Shown: positions 1 through 9,930, counted from the first letter of the stretch. The stretch is 64,000 nucleotides of DNA from Treponema pallidum subsp. pallidum str. Nichols (GCF_000410535.2 NC_021490.2:902501-966500), one strand, 5' to 3'. Numbers and translations: made by a program. The notes: generated from the letters alone by a model not told the origin.

Positions 1-35
1 CAATATCACCTCAGATAGCAGATTCACACCGCGCA

Positions 36-1265
36 CTACTCAAGCACGTCAGTGACGATGCGCACCACGCGTTTTTTCCCCGCGCGAACTATTACCGTCC
101 CGTCCAAATCCAACGCTGACTGGTCAATTACCGCACCGATATCTGCCACGCGCTGGAGCCCGACAAAAGCTCCTCCTTGTGCAATCAAGCGCCGTGCATC
201 ACTCTTCGTAGTACACAATCCAACCTGTACAAACAAATCAGTCACTTTGATCCCAACTTGCAACGTGCACTGTGTCAGCTCGAACGTCGGCAATGCACAC
301 TTATCGCCACACCCGCCGAATGCCGCGCGCGCTCCCTGCAACGCCACCTGCGCGACAGCCGTTCCGTGCATGAGGCGCGTTACCTCGTATGCCAACAGCT
401 CCTTTGCACAATTAATTCCCTGAGTCAATATCGCCTCGACATCGCGCACAGACAAAAAGGTAAACAGGAGCAAGAAACGCCGCACATCTTCATCCGGAGT
501 ATTTCGCCAGTATTGGAAAAAGTCATAGGGAGACACCAAAGCCGGGTCTAAGAAGAGCGCACCTTGCTCGGTCTTGCCCATTTTTTGCCCATCCGCCCGG
601 GTAATGAGCGGAAAGGTCAACCCATGCACGGTTTTTCCGCGCACTCTTCGAACCAAATCCGCCCCGGCAACAATGTTGCCCCATTGATCATCGCCGCCAA
701 TTTGTAACTCTACCGCGTAGCGATCACTGAGCGTTAAAAAATCATAGCTCTGCAATAGCTGATAATTAAATTCAAGAAAGGAAAGTCCTGTCTCCAGGCG
801 TTTCTTGTACGCCTCATAGGTAAGCATTTTGTTTACAGAAAAATGCGCCCCAACCTCTCGCAAGAAATCAATGTAATTCAAATGTGCCAACCAATCACGA
901 TTATTCACATAGAACACATGCCTGTGATCGAAGGAAAGAAAATGATCCAGCTGCGCAACTATCGCTCCCGCGTACGCATCGAGCGTTGCATAATCGAGCA
1001 TCTTGCGCATACTGGTTTTGCCGGAGGGATCCCCAATACGCGCGGTACCTCCACCGATGAGCACGCAACCGCGGTGCCCCGCATCACACAAATGCTTTAG
1101 CGCAAACATAGGGAGCATGTGCCCAACGTGCAAACTACTGCCAGTTGGATCTACACCGACATAAAAGGTGAGTGGGCCTGCATCCATACGCGCCGAAAGC
1201 GCCGAAAGATCAGTACATTGTCTAATAAAACCACGCGCCTGAAGACGCGCAAGCGCAGGATTCAT
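36..1265 (-). CDS. tyrS: Tyrosyl-tRNA synthetase
   Basis: Class I aminoacyl-tRNA synthetase that charges tRNA-Tyr in the cytoplasm. Visible features are the HIGH-type motif HVGH in the N-terminal third, an IGGDDQWGN tyrosine-pocket segment, a KMSKS-type loop written KMGKT, and a C-terminal S4 RNA-binding region (LFVQVGLCTTKSDARRLIAQ). Length is about 409 residues, normal for the family. I start at the ATG at 1265 (MNPALARL). An in-frame ATG at 1286 would add seven residues, but a perfect TATAAT lies between the two (1273-1278), seven bases before the inner ATG, which suggests a near-leaderless mRNA from the inner start. The ankyrin gene lies upstream on the same strand, 107 bases away. Confidence 0.95.
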   Translation of the reverse strand: MNPALARLQARGFIRQCTDLSALSARMDAGPLTFYVGVDPTGSSLHVGHMLPMFALKHLCDAGHRGCVLIGGGTARIGDPSGKTSMRKMLDYATLDAYAGAIVAQLDHFLSFDHRHVFYVNNRDWLAHLNYIDFLREVGAHFSVNKMLTYEAYKKRLETGLSFLEFNYQLLQSYDFLTLSDRYAVELQIGGDDQWGNIVAGADLVRRVRGKTVHGLTFPLITRADGQKMGKTEQGALFLDPALVSPYDFFQYWRNTPDEDVRRFLLLFTFLSVRDVEAILTQGINCAKELLAYEVTRLMHGTAVAQVALQGARAAFGGCGDKCALPTFELTQCTLQVGIKVTDLFVQVGLCTTKSDARRLIAQGGAFVGLQRVADIGAVIDQSALDLDGTVIVRAGKKRVVRIVTDVLE

Positions 1266-1272
1266 GGAGCCG

Positions 1273-1278
1273 ATTATA
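1273..1278 (-). promoter_or_regulatory. Candidate -10 box of tyrS
   Basis: TATAAT on the minus strand, seven bases before the preferred tyrS ATG. No good -35 hexamer is present at 16-18 bases; the best is TGGATC at 18. Transcription would start at or next to the ATG. Confidence 0.35.
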
Positions 1279-1372
1279 CCGCGCATCGCACACCCCGATC
1301 CAGGGCAGGCGGTTCAGTCCCGAGAAAAAGACAAAACGCGCTGATGCACCCCCACCGTCGCCCCGCGTGTCA

Positions 1373-4177
1373 CTATTCCTTTAAAAGCGCTGCAATCTTC
1401 GGACGACTCCAGCGCACCGCAACGTCATAGGGTGTCTCTCCCGCCACGTTTCGTAAAAACTTTCCAAAGCGATTCATCGCCAGCAAACCTTGCAGTGTCT
1501 TTTCATCTGCAACCTTTGCTGCGTAATGGAGAATACTTTCTCCAGCTGAATCTGTCTTATTTACCGCAAAACCCACCAGCGTTTTCAAGATTGACGTGTT
1601 CTTGCTCAGGACTAACAAGGCCGGAGACTCCCCCACGTTGTTTGCAATGAATAGGTCCGCACCGAGTGCTAAAAGCTCATGACACAGATCCGAGCGATCC
1701 TTTTTTATGGCAAGCACCAATGCCGAAGATCCCATCCGATCCCGTTTGTCGATTGGATATCCCTTTGCCAGTAAAAGCCGAAATGTCTGCACGGGCACAT
1801 TTTCCATAACCGCAAGATGCAGTGGCGTCTGCCCGTCAGAATTTGCCAGGAGCGGATCCTTCCCCACGACTGCACCGACAAACGTATCTCCCTTCAACAG
1901 GGCAAGTGACAGCGGCGTAGTCCCGTACGAATCGCGCGCAAAGGGGTTGCCTCCTGCAGCGCGCAACGCCGCAATAACTGACTGCGAATTGCACAGTACC
2001 GCCTCGTGCAAGGGAGTGCGTCCATACATATCCTGCTGCACAGGATTTGCACCCGCAGAAAGGAGCATGTGCACCGACTCTTCCTGATCTGCCAAAACCG
2101 CATCCGTGAGCGCAGACTTACCCGTCTCATCCCCCATGTGCAGCGCCACCCGATGACTCAACAGCAACCGGATAAAGTCGACATTCCCCGCACGAGCTGC
2201 AAGATGCAACGGGGGTTTCCCAGAAAGATTCCGAGCATTTAAAAGAGATACATGCCGCGCATCCGCTTCGCGGATAAGCACGTCAGCCGAACGGAGCGCA
2301 GACCAACGCACACACGCATGCAACACCGTATTTCCAACTGCGTCCCGTGCGTCCACAAGCGCAGGATTACCTGCCTGAGGATGCAGCAAAATTGAAATAA
2401 CCTCCGCTGCATCTGACTTTACCGCACTGAAAAGAGGCGTTTCTTGATTCAAATTGCGTGCCTCTATCTCTGCCCCCTTGCGCAAAATACCATTAATCGC
2501 CTGCGTAAGTTTCCACTCGCACGCCAGATGCAGCGGCGTGTTTCCTCCTGTATCCTGAGCGTGCACGTTTGCCGCAGTCAGAATCCAATCCTCGCGACCG
2601 CCACTAGTTGTCAACGCTGTTTTCAGCGGTGACACGCCATGCACGTTTGTACTGAAGATATCAGCTCCTTCCCTCATCAAAAACTCACCGACAGCACGGT
2701 CATCGTTTGCAACCGCATAGTGCAGCAGCGTGTTTCCCATCGTGTCACGTGCAATCATCTGTTTTGGTTCGCGAAATAAGAATTTAACTATGTCAAGGTG
2801 CGCACGCCTTGATACTGCAACGTGCAAAGGATCGCGCCCCACCACATCTTGTTTATACAAGTTGCTATCGGTGACGACAATTTTTACTGTCTCCAAACCG
2901 CGCGCAAGTGCCTTGGTAAGCGGCGTTTCTCCGCGCATATCTTCTGCATGGATATCTGCCCCAAGACTGACAAAGTACGCAGTCAAATCCCGATGATCAC
3001 GGTCAATCGTGAGGACAAGCGGCGTTTCGCCCTTTTTGTTCCGTTCAGAAATATCTGCGCCTGCGCCTACTAGACGCTCTACAAACGCCCTGTCCATACC
3101 TAAACGGGCCGCGACGTGCAAAGGAGTCTCGCCATAGTCATCCTTTATGGCGACAGAAGCGCCTGCATCAAGCAGTGCGCCAACCAAACGGACACGGAAG
3201 GGAGCAGGAGCGACAAGGTGTAAACAGGTGTTCCCCGACGCGTCACGCACGTTTGGATCGGCCCCACTGCGCAGCAGCAAGACCGCAGCATCCACCTGCC
3301 CTGCACGCACTGCTTCGTGCAAAGGGGTGGCGCTGGATAGGTTTTTTGCATTGAGATTGACCTTCCGATCAACGAGAAACTGGACAAAACCGGTATAGCC
3401 ACGCTTTGCCATAACGTGCAGCGGCGTAGAGCCATCGGTAAAGTGCAGGTCGTAGTTACGCTTGAGCACTGCTATTTCGAACTCGCTAAAAGAGCCGTGC
3501 ATAAGCTCTGCCCCACCAAGGAGCAAGTCGGCAGCAACTTCTGCAGCACGCGCATCAGAAGAACTGCTGTAGGCAAGAGAAAGCGGCGTATGTCCGTCAG
3601 CGTCGCGTTCCTGGGTCGGGGGACCGAGCGTGACAAGGTGTTTGATCAGATCGCGGTCCAGCGCACGCACGGCCCAATGCCAGGGTGTTTTGCCGCTTTT
3701 GTCCTTTTGTAGAAGTGTCTTTCTGGTTACCAATTCGTGCGCAGTTCCCTTACGGATGGCGCGGGTAAGCGGAGTGTCTCCCTGTGCATCCCGCGAAAAG
3801 AGGCTCGCGTCTCGTGCAATCAGCATACGAACAGACTCAAAACAATTTTCTGTGACCGCCACCATAAGCGGCGTACTGCCTGAAGCATCCTGGGCCTCAG
3901 TATCGGCACCCATAGAGAGGAGGAAGTCAACCACGTGCGCGTCGTTACGCAACACCCCCACGTGCAAAAGTGTATCTCCATTTGCATCACGGACGTTGAC
4001 AGAATCTTTACCAAAACGGGTCTTCAGCGTATCTAGATCACCGCGCGCAACCATTTCAAAGAGATCGACCGAAGCCTGAGGAGAGGGAGAAGACGTAGTA
4101 GTGCAGGAAAGCAAGACGAGGAAACACGCAAATGTGCTCCCCACAAACCACACAATGCCACGATTATGTATATGCAT
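1373..4177 (-). CDS. Ankyrin-repeat lipoprotein
   Basis: A 934-residue envelope protein made almost entirely of ankyrin repeats. The N-terminus is a lipoprotein signal (hydrophobic WFVGSTFACFLVLLSC) with the probable lipidated cysteine at residue 25. I count about 26 units with the G-x-TPLH-x-A core (for example GETPLHVAA, GRTPLHEAV, GQTPLHLAV). They run to the C-terminus, so there is no separate catalytic domain. Such solenoids bind proteins, and an inner- or outer-membrane-anchored periplasmic scaffold is the likely role; no partner can be named from sequence. The start is supported by AGGAGG nine bases upstream. It is probably the homologue of T. pallidum TP0835 (recalled from memory). Confidence 0.85.
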   Translation of the reverse strand: MHIHNRGIVWFVGSTFACFLVLLSCTTTSSPSPQASVDLFEMVARGDLDTLKTRFGKDSVNVRDANGDTLLHVGVLRNDAHVVDFLLSMGADTEAQDASGSTPLMVAVTENCFESVRMLIARDASLFSRDAQGDTPLTRAIRKGTAHELVTRKTLLQKDKSGKTPWHWAVRALDRDLIKHLVTLGPPTQERDADGHTPLSLAYSSSSDARAAEVAADLLLGGAELMHGSFSEFEIAVLKRNYDLHFTDGSTPLHVMAKRGYTGFVQFLVDRKVNLNAKNLSSATPLHEAVRAGQVDAAVLLLRSGADPNVRDASGNTCLHLVAPAPFRVRLVGALLDAGASVAIKDDYGETPLHVAARLGMDRAFVERLVGAGADISERNKKGETPLVLTIDRDHRDLTAYFVSLGADIHAEDMRGETPLTKALARGLETVKIVVTDSNLYKQDVVGRDPLHVAVSRRAHLDIVKFLFREPKQMIARDTMGNTLLHYAVANDDRAVGEFLMREGADIFSTNVHGVSPLKTALTTSGGREDWILTAANVHAQDTGGNTPLHLACEWKLTQAINGILRKGAEIEARNLNQETPLFSAVKSDAAEVISILLHPQAGNPALVDARDAVGNTVLHACVRWSALRSADVLIREADARHVSLLNARNLSGKPPLHLAARAGNVDFIRLLLSHRVALHMGDETGKSALTDAVLADQEESVHMLLSAGANPVQQDMYGRTPLHEAVLCNSQSVIAALRAAGGNPFARDSYGTTPLSLALLKGDTFVGAVVGKDPLLANSDGQTPLHLAVMENVPVQTFRLLLAKGYPIDKRDRMGSSALVLAIKKDRSDLCHELLALGADLFIANNVGESPALLVLSKNTSILKTLVGFAVNKTDSAGESILHYAAKVADEKTLQGLLAMNRFGKFLRNVAGETPYDVAVRWSRPKIAALLKE

Positions 4178-4317
4178 GCAGCGGATCCTCCTGAGTATGG
4201 TGCCGCGTCTGTACAGTGTGTGTAAAAGCGTATCCTACCGGTTTCGGCGATAAGGCACAGAATCTTTAGACGCCCACTCTCCCGTGAGGACGCAACCGCG
4301 CAGGCGCGTTCCCATTT

Positions 4318-5142
4318 TTAAAAACCCAGTATCTGCTGACGGTGATGTAATCCGAGGTCTTTTAATGTGTCACACACCTGCTGCTGAGGTGACCGTGCAC
4401 GTGCCTTTGCAAAATCACGCGCAAAACAATTCATTGAAAAATGTTGAAATACAAAAAGCGGCGTACGGCGGTCACACACCGTTTGTAGTAAACGCGCATA
4501 GGGTTCAAACAGATGTCCGCTTTTCAATTCGCTGTAACCCACAATCCACAGATCACATCCTAACGATCGCTGCAGCTGACACGTACGCCGCGCCATCCAA
4601 CACTGGCTACGATGCAAAAATGACTGCACCTGCCGTGCACGCGCAGTTCCTGCTGGATCTTGCGCAAGGAGGCGTACCAGTGCACGGAGCTGAACCGTTT
4701 TTGCCGTGTGAAGCGGCGTTTTGTTCAACAGCATCACGTCTGTACGAAAATCAACCCCTAACTGTGCATGCCGCGAAAAAAAGCCCTGAGCCACTCGACC
4801 TGACTGTCCTACCAGATACCGTTGCTGCGTATGCAGCTGCTCCTCTTTCCCTGGATTGTCCGAAACCAAAATAAGGGCCGGTACAGGATCACTTTGGGTC
4901 AGTTCCTCAAGCGCGTGAGGGTACACAATCGGAGTGTGTACCGGATACGTGGGTATTCCTTGTGCACGCACGAGTGCCGCTTGCGCACGGTGCAAAAAAG
5001 CCTGCGGCGTGCAACACGCCACTGCAGACTGCGCTGCATGCGGGTCCATATACGGATACCCAAACGCGCGCAAACTCTGTACACAAAAAGCCTTGAGGTC
5101 AGTGCGAAAAGCGGCGAGCGCATGCCACTGCGACCGAGTCAC
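4318..5142 (-). CDS. Uracil-DNA glycosylase superfamily-like protein
   Basis: A 274-residue protein resembling the family 4/5 uracil-DNA glycosylase fold. A central [14 protein letters not shown] segment, followed by [14 protein letters not shown], corresponds to the GEAPG-x-x-E motif and the FVG-x-x-G strand. A late HFSMNCF segment sits where HPS-type motifs occur. Both motifs deviate, so glycosylase activity is uncertain. The N-terminal ~80 residues carry cysteines (VACC) but no clear Fe-S pattern. The start is GTG at 5142 after a weak GGATGTGAG; no ATG occurs until residue 32. The gene diverges from thrS. An alternative is an uncharacterised treponemal protein that only shares the fold. 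Confidence 0.55.
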
Positions 5143-5319
5143 GCGCTCACATCCAAAACAGAAAGCATCCTCTACTATACCCTACATACCACGTCCCTTC
5201 CTACAGACTGCAGTGACGGCGCAGGCGCACTGGCTCAGTGCTTCCTCCAAAACGGCGCCCATTGACAAACCACCCATAAGGTCTCACGATTGGGCCTCTG
5301 TGTAGAAGAGAATATCACC

Positions 5320-7068
5320 ATGCTGCAAAAACGCTCAGATACCCTCGACCGTCTGCGTCACAGTCTGGCGCACGTTATGGCAGAGGCCGTTCAAGCTCTC
5401 TTCCCCGGCACCAAGCTCGCGGTGGGGCCGCCTATCGATTACGGGTTTTACTATGACTTCTCACCTCCCCGTCCCCTGTGCGATGCAGACCTAGCCCCCA
5501 TTGAAGAGAAAATGCGCGCCATCTTGCGTGCGGGGTGTCCCTTTGTCAAAGAGGTGGTTTCGCGTCCTGACGCGCTTGCTCGTTTTAAAGACGAGCCATT
5601 CAAGCAAGAGCTCATCGAACGCATCAGCGCAGACGACACGCTCAGTCTCTACCACTCCGGCGCGTTCACTGACCTGTGCCGGGGTCCTCACGTGCAGTCT
5701 ATGCGAGACATTAATCCGCACGCCTTTAAACTCACGAGCATCGCTGGGGCCTATTGGCGCGGTAATGAGCGCGGCCCCCAGCTGACGCGCATCTACGGCA
5801 CTGCCTGGGAATCTGAAGAAGATTTGCACACATACCTTCGCATGCAGGATGAAGCAAAACGCCGAGATCACCGTAAGCTCGGTCCTGCACTCGGTCTCTT
5901 TCACTTGGACGAAGAAAATCCTGGCCAGGTCTTTTGGCACCCTGAGGGGTGGACCCTCTACGTGGCCATCCAGCAGTACTTGCGCCGCGTCATGCACGAA
6001 GACGGGTACGCAGAGGTGCATACTCCCTTTGTCATGCCCCAAAGCCTTTGGGAACGCTCGGGGCACTGGGACAAATACCGCGCCAACATGTACCTGACCG
6101 AAGGCGAGAAGCGTTCTTTTGCGCTCAAGCCCATGAATTGTCCCGGACATGTCGAAATCTTCAAGCAAAAAACACGCAGTTACCGTGATCTCCCGCTCCG
6201 TCTTTCGGAGTTTGGCTCGTGCACCCGCAATGAACCGTCAGGCTCCCTGCATGGAGTTATGCGCGTACGTGGCTTTGTACAAGACGATGCCCATATCTTT
6301 TGTACTGAGGCGCAAATCGCATCGGAGGTCACCCGTTTCTGTCGCCTCCTTGCGCGGGTATATGCTGACTTTGGCTTTGCACAGGAGCAGATCCGCGTCA
6401 AGTTTTCTACGCGCCCAGAGCAGCGCATCGGAGACGACGCCACCTGGGACCGGGCCGAACGCGCATTGGCAGAAGCATGTGAAGCAGCAGGCCTTTCGTA
6501 CGAGCACGCACCGGGAGAAGGAGCGTTCTATGGACCAAAGTTGGAGTTTGCACTTATAGATACACTCGAACGCGAGTGGCAGTGCGGCACCATTCAGGTA
6601 GACTATCAGTTGCCCTCGTGCGAGCGCTTGAACGCAGAGTATGTGGGGGAGGACAACCAACGGCACATGCCAGTGATACTCCACCGCACGGTGATTGGGT
6701 CTCTAGAACGGTTCATCGGTATTCTCATTGAACACTACGGGGGTGCATTCCCCCCATGGCTCGCACCGGTGCAGGCAGTGGTGATTCCGGTTGCCCCTGC
6801 CTTCCTCGAATATGCGCAGCACGTTGCACGGGAGCTGTGCGCCCGTTCGCTCCGCGTGCAGGCAGACGTGAGCGCAGAGCGCATGAACGCAAAGATCCGC
6901 ACTGCCCAAACGCAGAAAGTGCCCTATCTGCTCATAGTTGGCGAGCGGGAGCTGCGCGCGCAGCAGGTAGCGGTGCGTCCGCGCACAGGGCCCCAGCACT
7001 CAATGGGGCTCTCAGCCTTTTCCACCTTTTTGCTCGCGAAGCTAGAGACGCGCGCGCTGCACGCCTAG
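5320..7068 (+). CDS. thrS: Threonyl-tRNA synthetase lacking the TGS domain
   Basis: Class II synthetase that charges tRNA-Thr. The N-terminus begins directly with the N2 editing domain (HSLAHV near residue 15, later LCRGPH), followed by the catalytic core with [10 protein letters not shown], the motif 2 region ([15 protein letters not shown]), DDAHIFC, motif 3 ([11 protein letters not shown]) and a C-terminal anticodon-binding domain. The zinc ligands Cys (MNCPGH), His (DDAHIF) and His (ILHRTV) are present. At about 582 residues it is some 60 shorter than the usual enzyme because the N-terminal TGS domain is absent. I start at the ATG at 5320 after AGAAGAG; an in-frame TTG at 5290 would add only ten residues and no TGS domain. 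Confidence 0.95.
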   Translation: MLQKRSDTLDRLRHSLAHVMAEAVQALFPGTKLAVGPPIDYGFYYDFSPPRPLCDADLAPIEEKMRAILRAGCPFVKEVVSRPDALARFKDEPFKQELIERISADDTLSLYHSGAFTDLCRGPHVQSMRDINPHAFKLTSIAGAYWRGNERGPQLTRIYGTAWESEEDLHTYLRMQDEAKRRDHRKLGPALGLFHLDEENPGQVFWHPEGWTLYVAIQQYLRRVMHEDGYAEVHTPFVMPQSLWERSGHWDKYRANMYLTEGEKRSFALKPMNCPGHVEIFKQKTRSYRDLPLRLSEFGSCTRNEPSGSLHGVMRVRGFVQDDAHIFCTEAQIASEVTRFCRLLARVYADFGFAQEQIRVKFSTRPEQRIGDDATWDRAERALAEACEAAGLSYEHAPGEGAFYGPKLEFALIDTLEREWQCGTIQVDYQLPSCERLNAEYVGEDNQRHMPVILHRTVIGSLERFIGILIEHYGGAFPPWLAPVQAVVIPVAPAFLEYAQHVARELCARSLRVQADVSAERMNAKIRTAQTQKVPYLLIVGERELRAQQVAVRPRTGPQHSMGLSAFSTFLLAKLETRALHA

Positions 7069-7089
7069 CCCATGAGTCCCCTGTGCCTT

Positions 7090-7110
7090 TTCCCCAAACC
7101 TTCAGGGGAA
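7090..7110. terminator. Small hairpin between convergent thrS and ABC-F genes
   Basis: TTCCCC and GGGGAA form a six-base stem with a nine-base loop in the 48-base gap between the two convergent genes. There is no strong T-tract, so it is a weak bidirectional terminator at best. Confidence 0.35.
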
Positions 7111-7116
7111 GGGACG

Positions 7117-8772
7117 CTATATCCGTAGCTGCTGTACGCTACCGCCGTAGAGCTGCGCGCGCGTGGCGTTGATATCCTCACTCTTTACATAAGAATCAAA
7201 GTCCATCATACGATCGATAATCCCGCGCGGCGTAATTTCCACAATGCGGTTTGCAACAGAGCTGACAAACTCATGGTCATGCGAATTAAATAAAATCACG
7301 CCGGGAAACTGCACCAACGCCTCATTCAGACTTGCAATTGCTTCTAGGTCCAAATGATTGGTCGGCTCGTCCAATATCAAAACATTGCTCCCAGAAAGCA
7401 TTAATTTACTAAGCATGCAGCGTACTTTTTCCCCTCCAGAAAGTACACGCACAGATTTGAGCGAATCCTCGCCTGTAAAAAGCATCCTGCCTAAAAAACC
7501 GCGTACGTAGGTTTCATCTTGATCATCAGAGAATTGGCGCAACCAATCCGTGATAGAAAGATCACAATCAAAATACCGCGCCGTATCCTTTCCCATATAC
7601 CCAACAGATACCGTCTGTCCCCAACGGAAAGAGCCGGCATGTGCCTGCTTTTCTCCAGCAAGAATATCAAACAATATGGTCTTCGCGCGGTGTTCTTGAC
7701 CGACGAAAGCGATTTTGTCTGTGCGCCCAACTGTAAAGCTCATGTCTGTAAAAAGCTCACATGAACCTCCCTGCATTCGGTCCTCAGCGGCATAGCGCAG
7801 TCCATCGCACGACAATACGTGATTCCCAATTTCACGCCGTGGTTTAAAATGCACATAGGGAAACTTTCGACCAGTCACCTCAATCTCTTCCAGCACCAAT
7901 TTGTCATATATCTTTTTACGACTCGTCGCCTGCCGGCTTTTGGCTGCGTTAGAAGCGAAGCGCAAAATAAACTCCCTCAGGTCCTTCATCTTTTCTTCAC
8001 GCTTCTTCTGCTGATCCTTAACCTGCCGCTGCATAATCTGACTCATCTGATACCAAAAATCGTAATTGCCCGAGTACAAACGAATCTTCCCATAATCGAT
8101 ATCGCAAATATGCGTACACACGCTATTTAAAAAATGCCTATCATGCGAAACTACAATCACAGTGTTGGGGAATTCAATGAGAAATTCTTCCAACCACGCA
8201 ATAGAGTACAAATCCAAACCGTTTGTCGGCTCATCGAGCAAAAGCACATCGGGATTACCAAACAACGCCTGCGCTAGGAGTACACGTACCTTCTGGCTTT
8301 CGTCCAATTCGCACATCATCCGATCATGGTGTGCCTCATCTACACCCAACCCAGAAAGCATTTGTTCAATGCAATTTTCTGCCTCCCAGCCATTCAAATC
8401 CGAAAACTCACCTTCCAATTCTGAAGCCTTCAACCCATCTGCTTCACTAAAATCACTCTTTGCGTAAAGAGCTTCCCGCTCCTTCATCACTCGATAGAGC
8501 GCAGGATGCCCCATGCATACGGTATCTTTCACCGTGTGCTGATCGAAGGAAAAATGATCTTGACGCAGAACTGCGACGCGCGCGCCGGATGCGATAGCGA
8601 TACTTCCCTGATGATGTTCGAGTTCACCGGAAAGGACTTTTAAAAAAGTTGACTTACCTGCCCCGTTCGCTCCAATGACTCCATAGCAATTCCCTGCAAC
8701 AAACTTTAAATCAACACCTTTAAAAAGAGGTTTGTCAGAAAACTGCACACTCATACCCGTCACTGTTATCAT
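7117..8772 (-). CDS. ABC-F family ATPase (YbiT-like)
   Basis: A soluble tandem-ABC protein of about 551 residues without membrane segments; ABC-F proteins act on the ribosome. NBD1 has an intact Walker A (GANGAGKST, about residue 34) and Walker B (LLLDEPTNGLD), but its signature is LDESQ instead of LSGGQ. NBD2 has a good signature (LSGGEKVR) and Walker B (LILDEPTNHLD), but a degraded Walker A (GQEHRAKT, about residue 356). A basic helical linker (RQVKDQQKKREEKMKDLREF) joins the domains. I use the ATG at 8772 (MITVTGMSVQF) because YbiT-type proteins start at this point; in-frame ATGs at 8781 and 8835 have no better ribosome site. The upstream envelope gene ends 83 bases before this start. Confidence 0.85.
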   Translation of the reverse strand: MITVTGMSVQFSDKPLFKGVDLKFVAGNCYGVIGANGAGKSTFLKVLSGELEHHQGSIAIASGARVAVLRQDHFSFDQHTVKDTVCMGHPALYRVMKEREALYAKSDFSEADGLKASELEGEFSDLNGWEAENCIEQMLSGLGVDEAHHDRMMCELDESQKVRVLLAQALFGNPDVLLLDEPTNGLDLYSIAWLEEFLIEFPNTVIVVSHDRHFLNSVCTHICDIDYGKIRLYSGNYDFWYQMSQIMQRQVKDQQKKREEKMKDLREFILRFASNAAKSRQATSRKKIYDKLVLEEIEVTGRKFPYVHFKPRREIGNHVLSCDGLRYAAEDRMQGGSCELFTDMSFTVGRTDKIAFVGQEHRAKTILFDILAGEKQAHAGSFRWGQTVSVGYMGKDTARYFDCDLSITDWLRQFSDDQDETYVRGFLGRMLFTGEDSLKSVRVLSGGEKVRCMLSKLMLSGSNVLILDEPTNHLDLEAIASLNEALVQFPGVILFNSHDHEFVSSVANRIVEITPRGIIDRMMDFDSYVKSEDINATRAQLYGGSVQQLRI

Positions 8773-8855
8773 GCGGCGCATGCTAGCGCAAAATCCGTGC
8801 ACAGGACAAGCCGCTGTCCATAGAGCATCACACATACAGCGATGCTATGAGCGCG

Positions 8856-9863
8856 TCACTGTGGAAAATATACGTGCAATACACCTCGTTCATTTCTTAC
8901 ACACAACTGTGCAGAGCCCCCTGTAGAAAGACAGGTCCCCAGTGTTTTCCTCACACGCTGATCATTTATGTACACCGCACCGTGGCCAGAAAATACTGAA
9001 AGTGCATAGTACGACTGCCTTTCTGTAAAACGCGCAACAACTGTGCCGGTGCGAGTACCTATCTCACTATTCCCTTGCAACGTACCATCAAAAGATAGTG
9101 TGCCACGGTCCGTGTATAAATGCGCGTCAGATAGGACGCAGCGACTGCATTGCGTATCACCGTCTGTCGTGTGCAGGAGAGTCCGATCGGTACGTACTCC
9201 ATTGAGCTTTAGTTCGCTCGCGTGCGCATACACATCTGCAAAACGCACCTCAATACCTTCAAGCCGAAGACTGCTGTCTTTCACCCGCACTTTAAGATTG
9301 TGCACGTTGTGCTGCGCTGGCACACAAATGATCGCTTCAATCGGTACCACGCTATGTCCCCATCGGCTCCCCCATACGTTTTTCCAAAATGTGTAAAACC
9401 AATCGCGCAACGTATCGCGTACGTTCAACGCACTCTGCATTACTCCTGGGGAATCCGCTGGAGGCGTGGACTCCCGTACTGTTTTCTTTCCACGCCGTAG
9501 GACAAGCATCGTAGGATCCAGGTGAATCGATAGCGGATCGTACACGCTGTTCTTTACAACCTTGTATGCAAGAGAGCGCCGCTGCGCACATACCTGTACA
9601 CTCACTCGTACGCGAGTAGCATCTATAACAATGGTATGGGGATGTGCTTGATCTAGGCAGGTATATCCATCTGCATCGGTAAAGGTACGCACAACAGGTT
9701 GAGAACTGTGCGCGGGGTGACGCTGCATACGGCTACTGGTCCAAAACCTCGATACATCTCCACGCAGATACTTCATCGATCCGCCCAAAAGATACGCACA
9801 CGCTAGAGAGAGCGCACCAACCAAACAAACGATAACAGTGTGTGCACGCGCTTTTTTGTCCAT
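8856..9863 (-). CDS. Membrane-anchored DUF4097-like envelope protein
   Basis: A 335-residue protein with a basic N-terminus (MDKKARAH), one hydrophobic segment (VIVCLVGALSLACAYLLGG) and a long beta-rich extracellular or periplasmic part. The C-terminal half has the repetitive pattern of DUF4097/putative adhesin beta-solenoids (LKVRVKDSSLRLEGIEV, HLYTDRGTLSFDGTL). The function is unknown. The start at 9863 is well supported by a GAGGGGGAG ribosome site; an upstream in-frame ATG at 9923 is not. It is divergent from the MFS-HEAT gene and lies upstream of the ABC-F gene on the same strand. The domain assignment is by pattern only. Confidence 0.6.
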   Translation of the reverse strand: MDKKARAHTVIVCLVGALSLACAYLLGGSMKYLRGDVSRFWTSSRMQRHPAHSSQPVVRTFTDADGYTCLDQAHPHTIVIDATRVRVSVQVCAQRRSLAYKVVKNSVYDPLSIHLDPTMLVLRRGKKTVRESTPPADSPGVMQSALNVRDTLRDWFYTFWKNVWGSRWGHSVVPIEAIICVPAQHNVHNLKVRVKDSSLRLEGIEVRFADVYAHASELKLNGVRTDRTLLHTTDGDTQCSRCVLSDAHLYTDRGTLSFDGTLQGNSEIGTRTGTVVARFTERQSYYALSVFSGHGAVYINDQRVRKTLGTCLSTGGSAQLCVRNERGVLHVYFPQ

Positions 9864-9930
9864 TTTCTCCCCCTCACCTATTTCTCCTCTGTAGAGCCTT
9901 TCCTCCGTCCTTAAACTGAACACCAGTTAG

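Noticed and set aside
4284-4874. 196-codon plus-strand frame opposite the UDG-like gene
   Set aside because: No family resemblance and no ribosome site; the minus-strand frame has recognisable fold motifs.
5491-6168. 225-codon frame antisense to thrS
   Set aside because: Lies entirely over the conserved ThrRS core; shadow frame.
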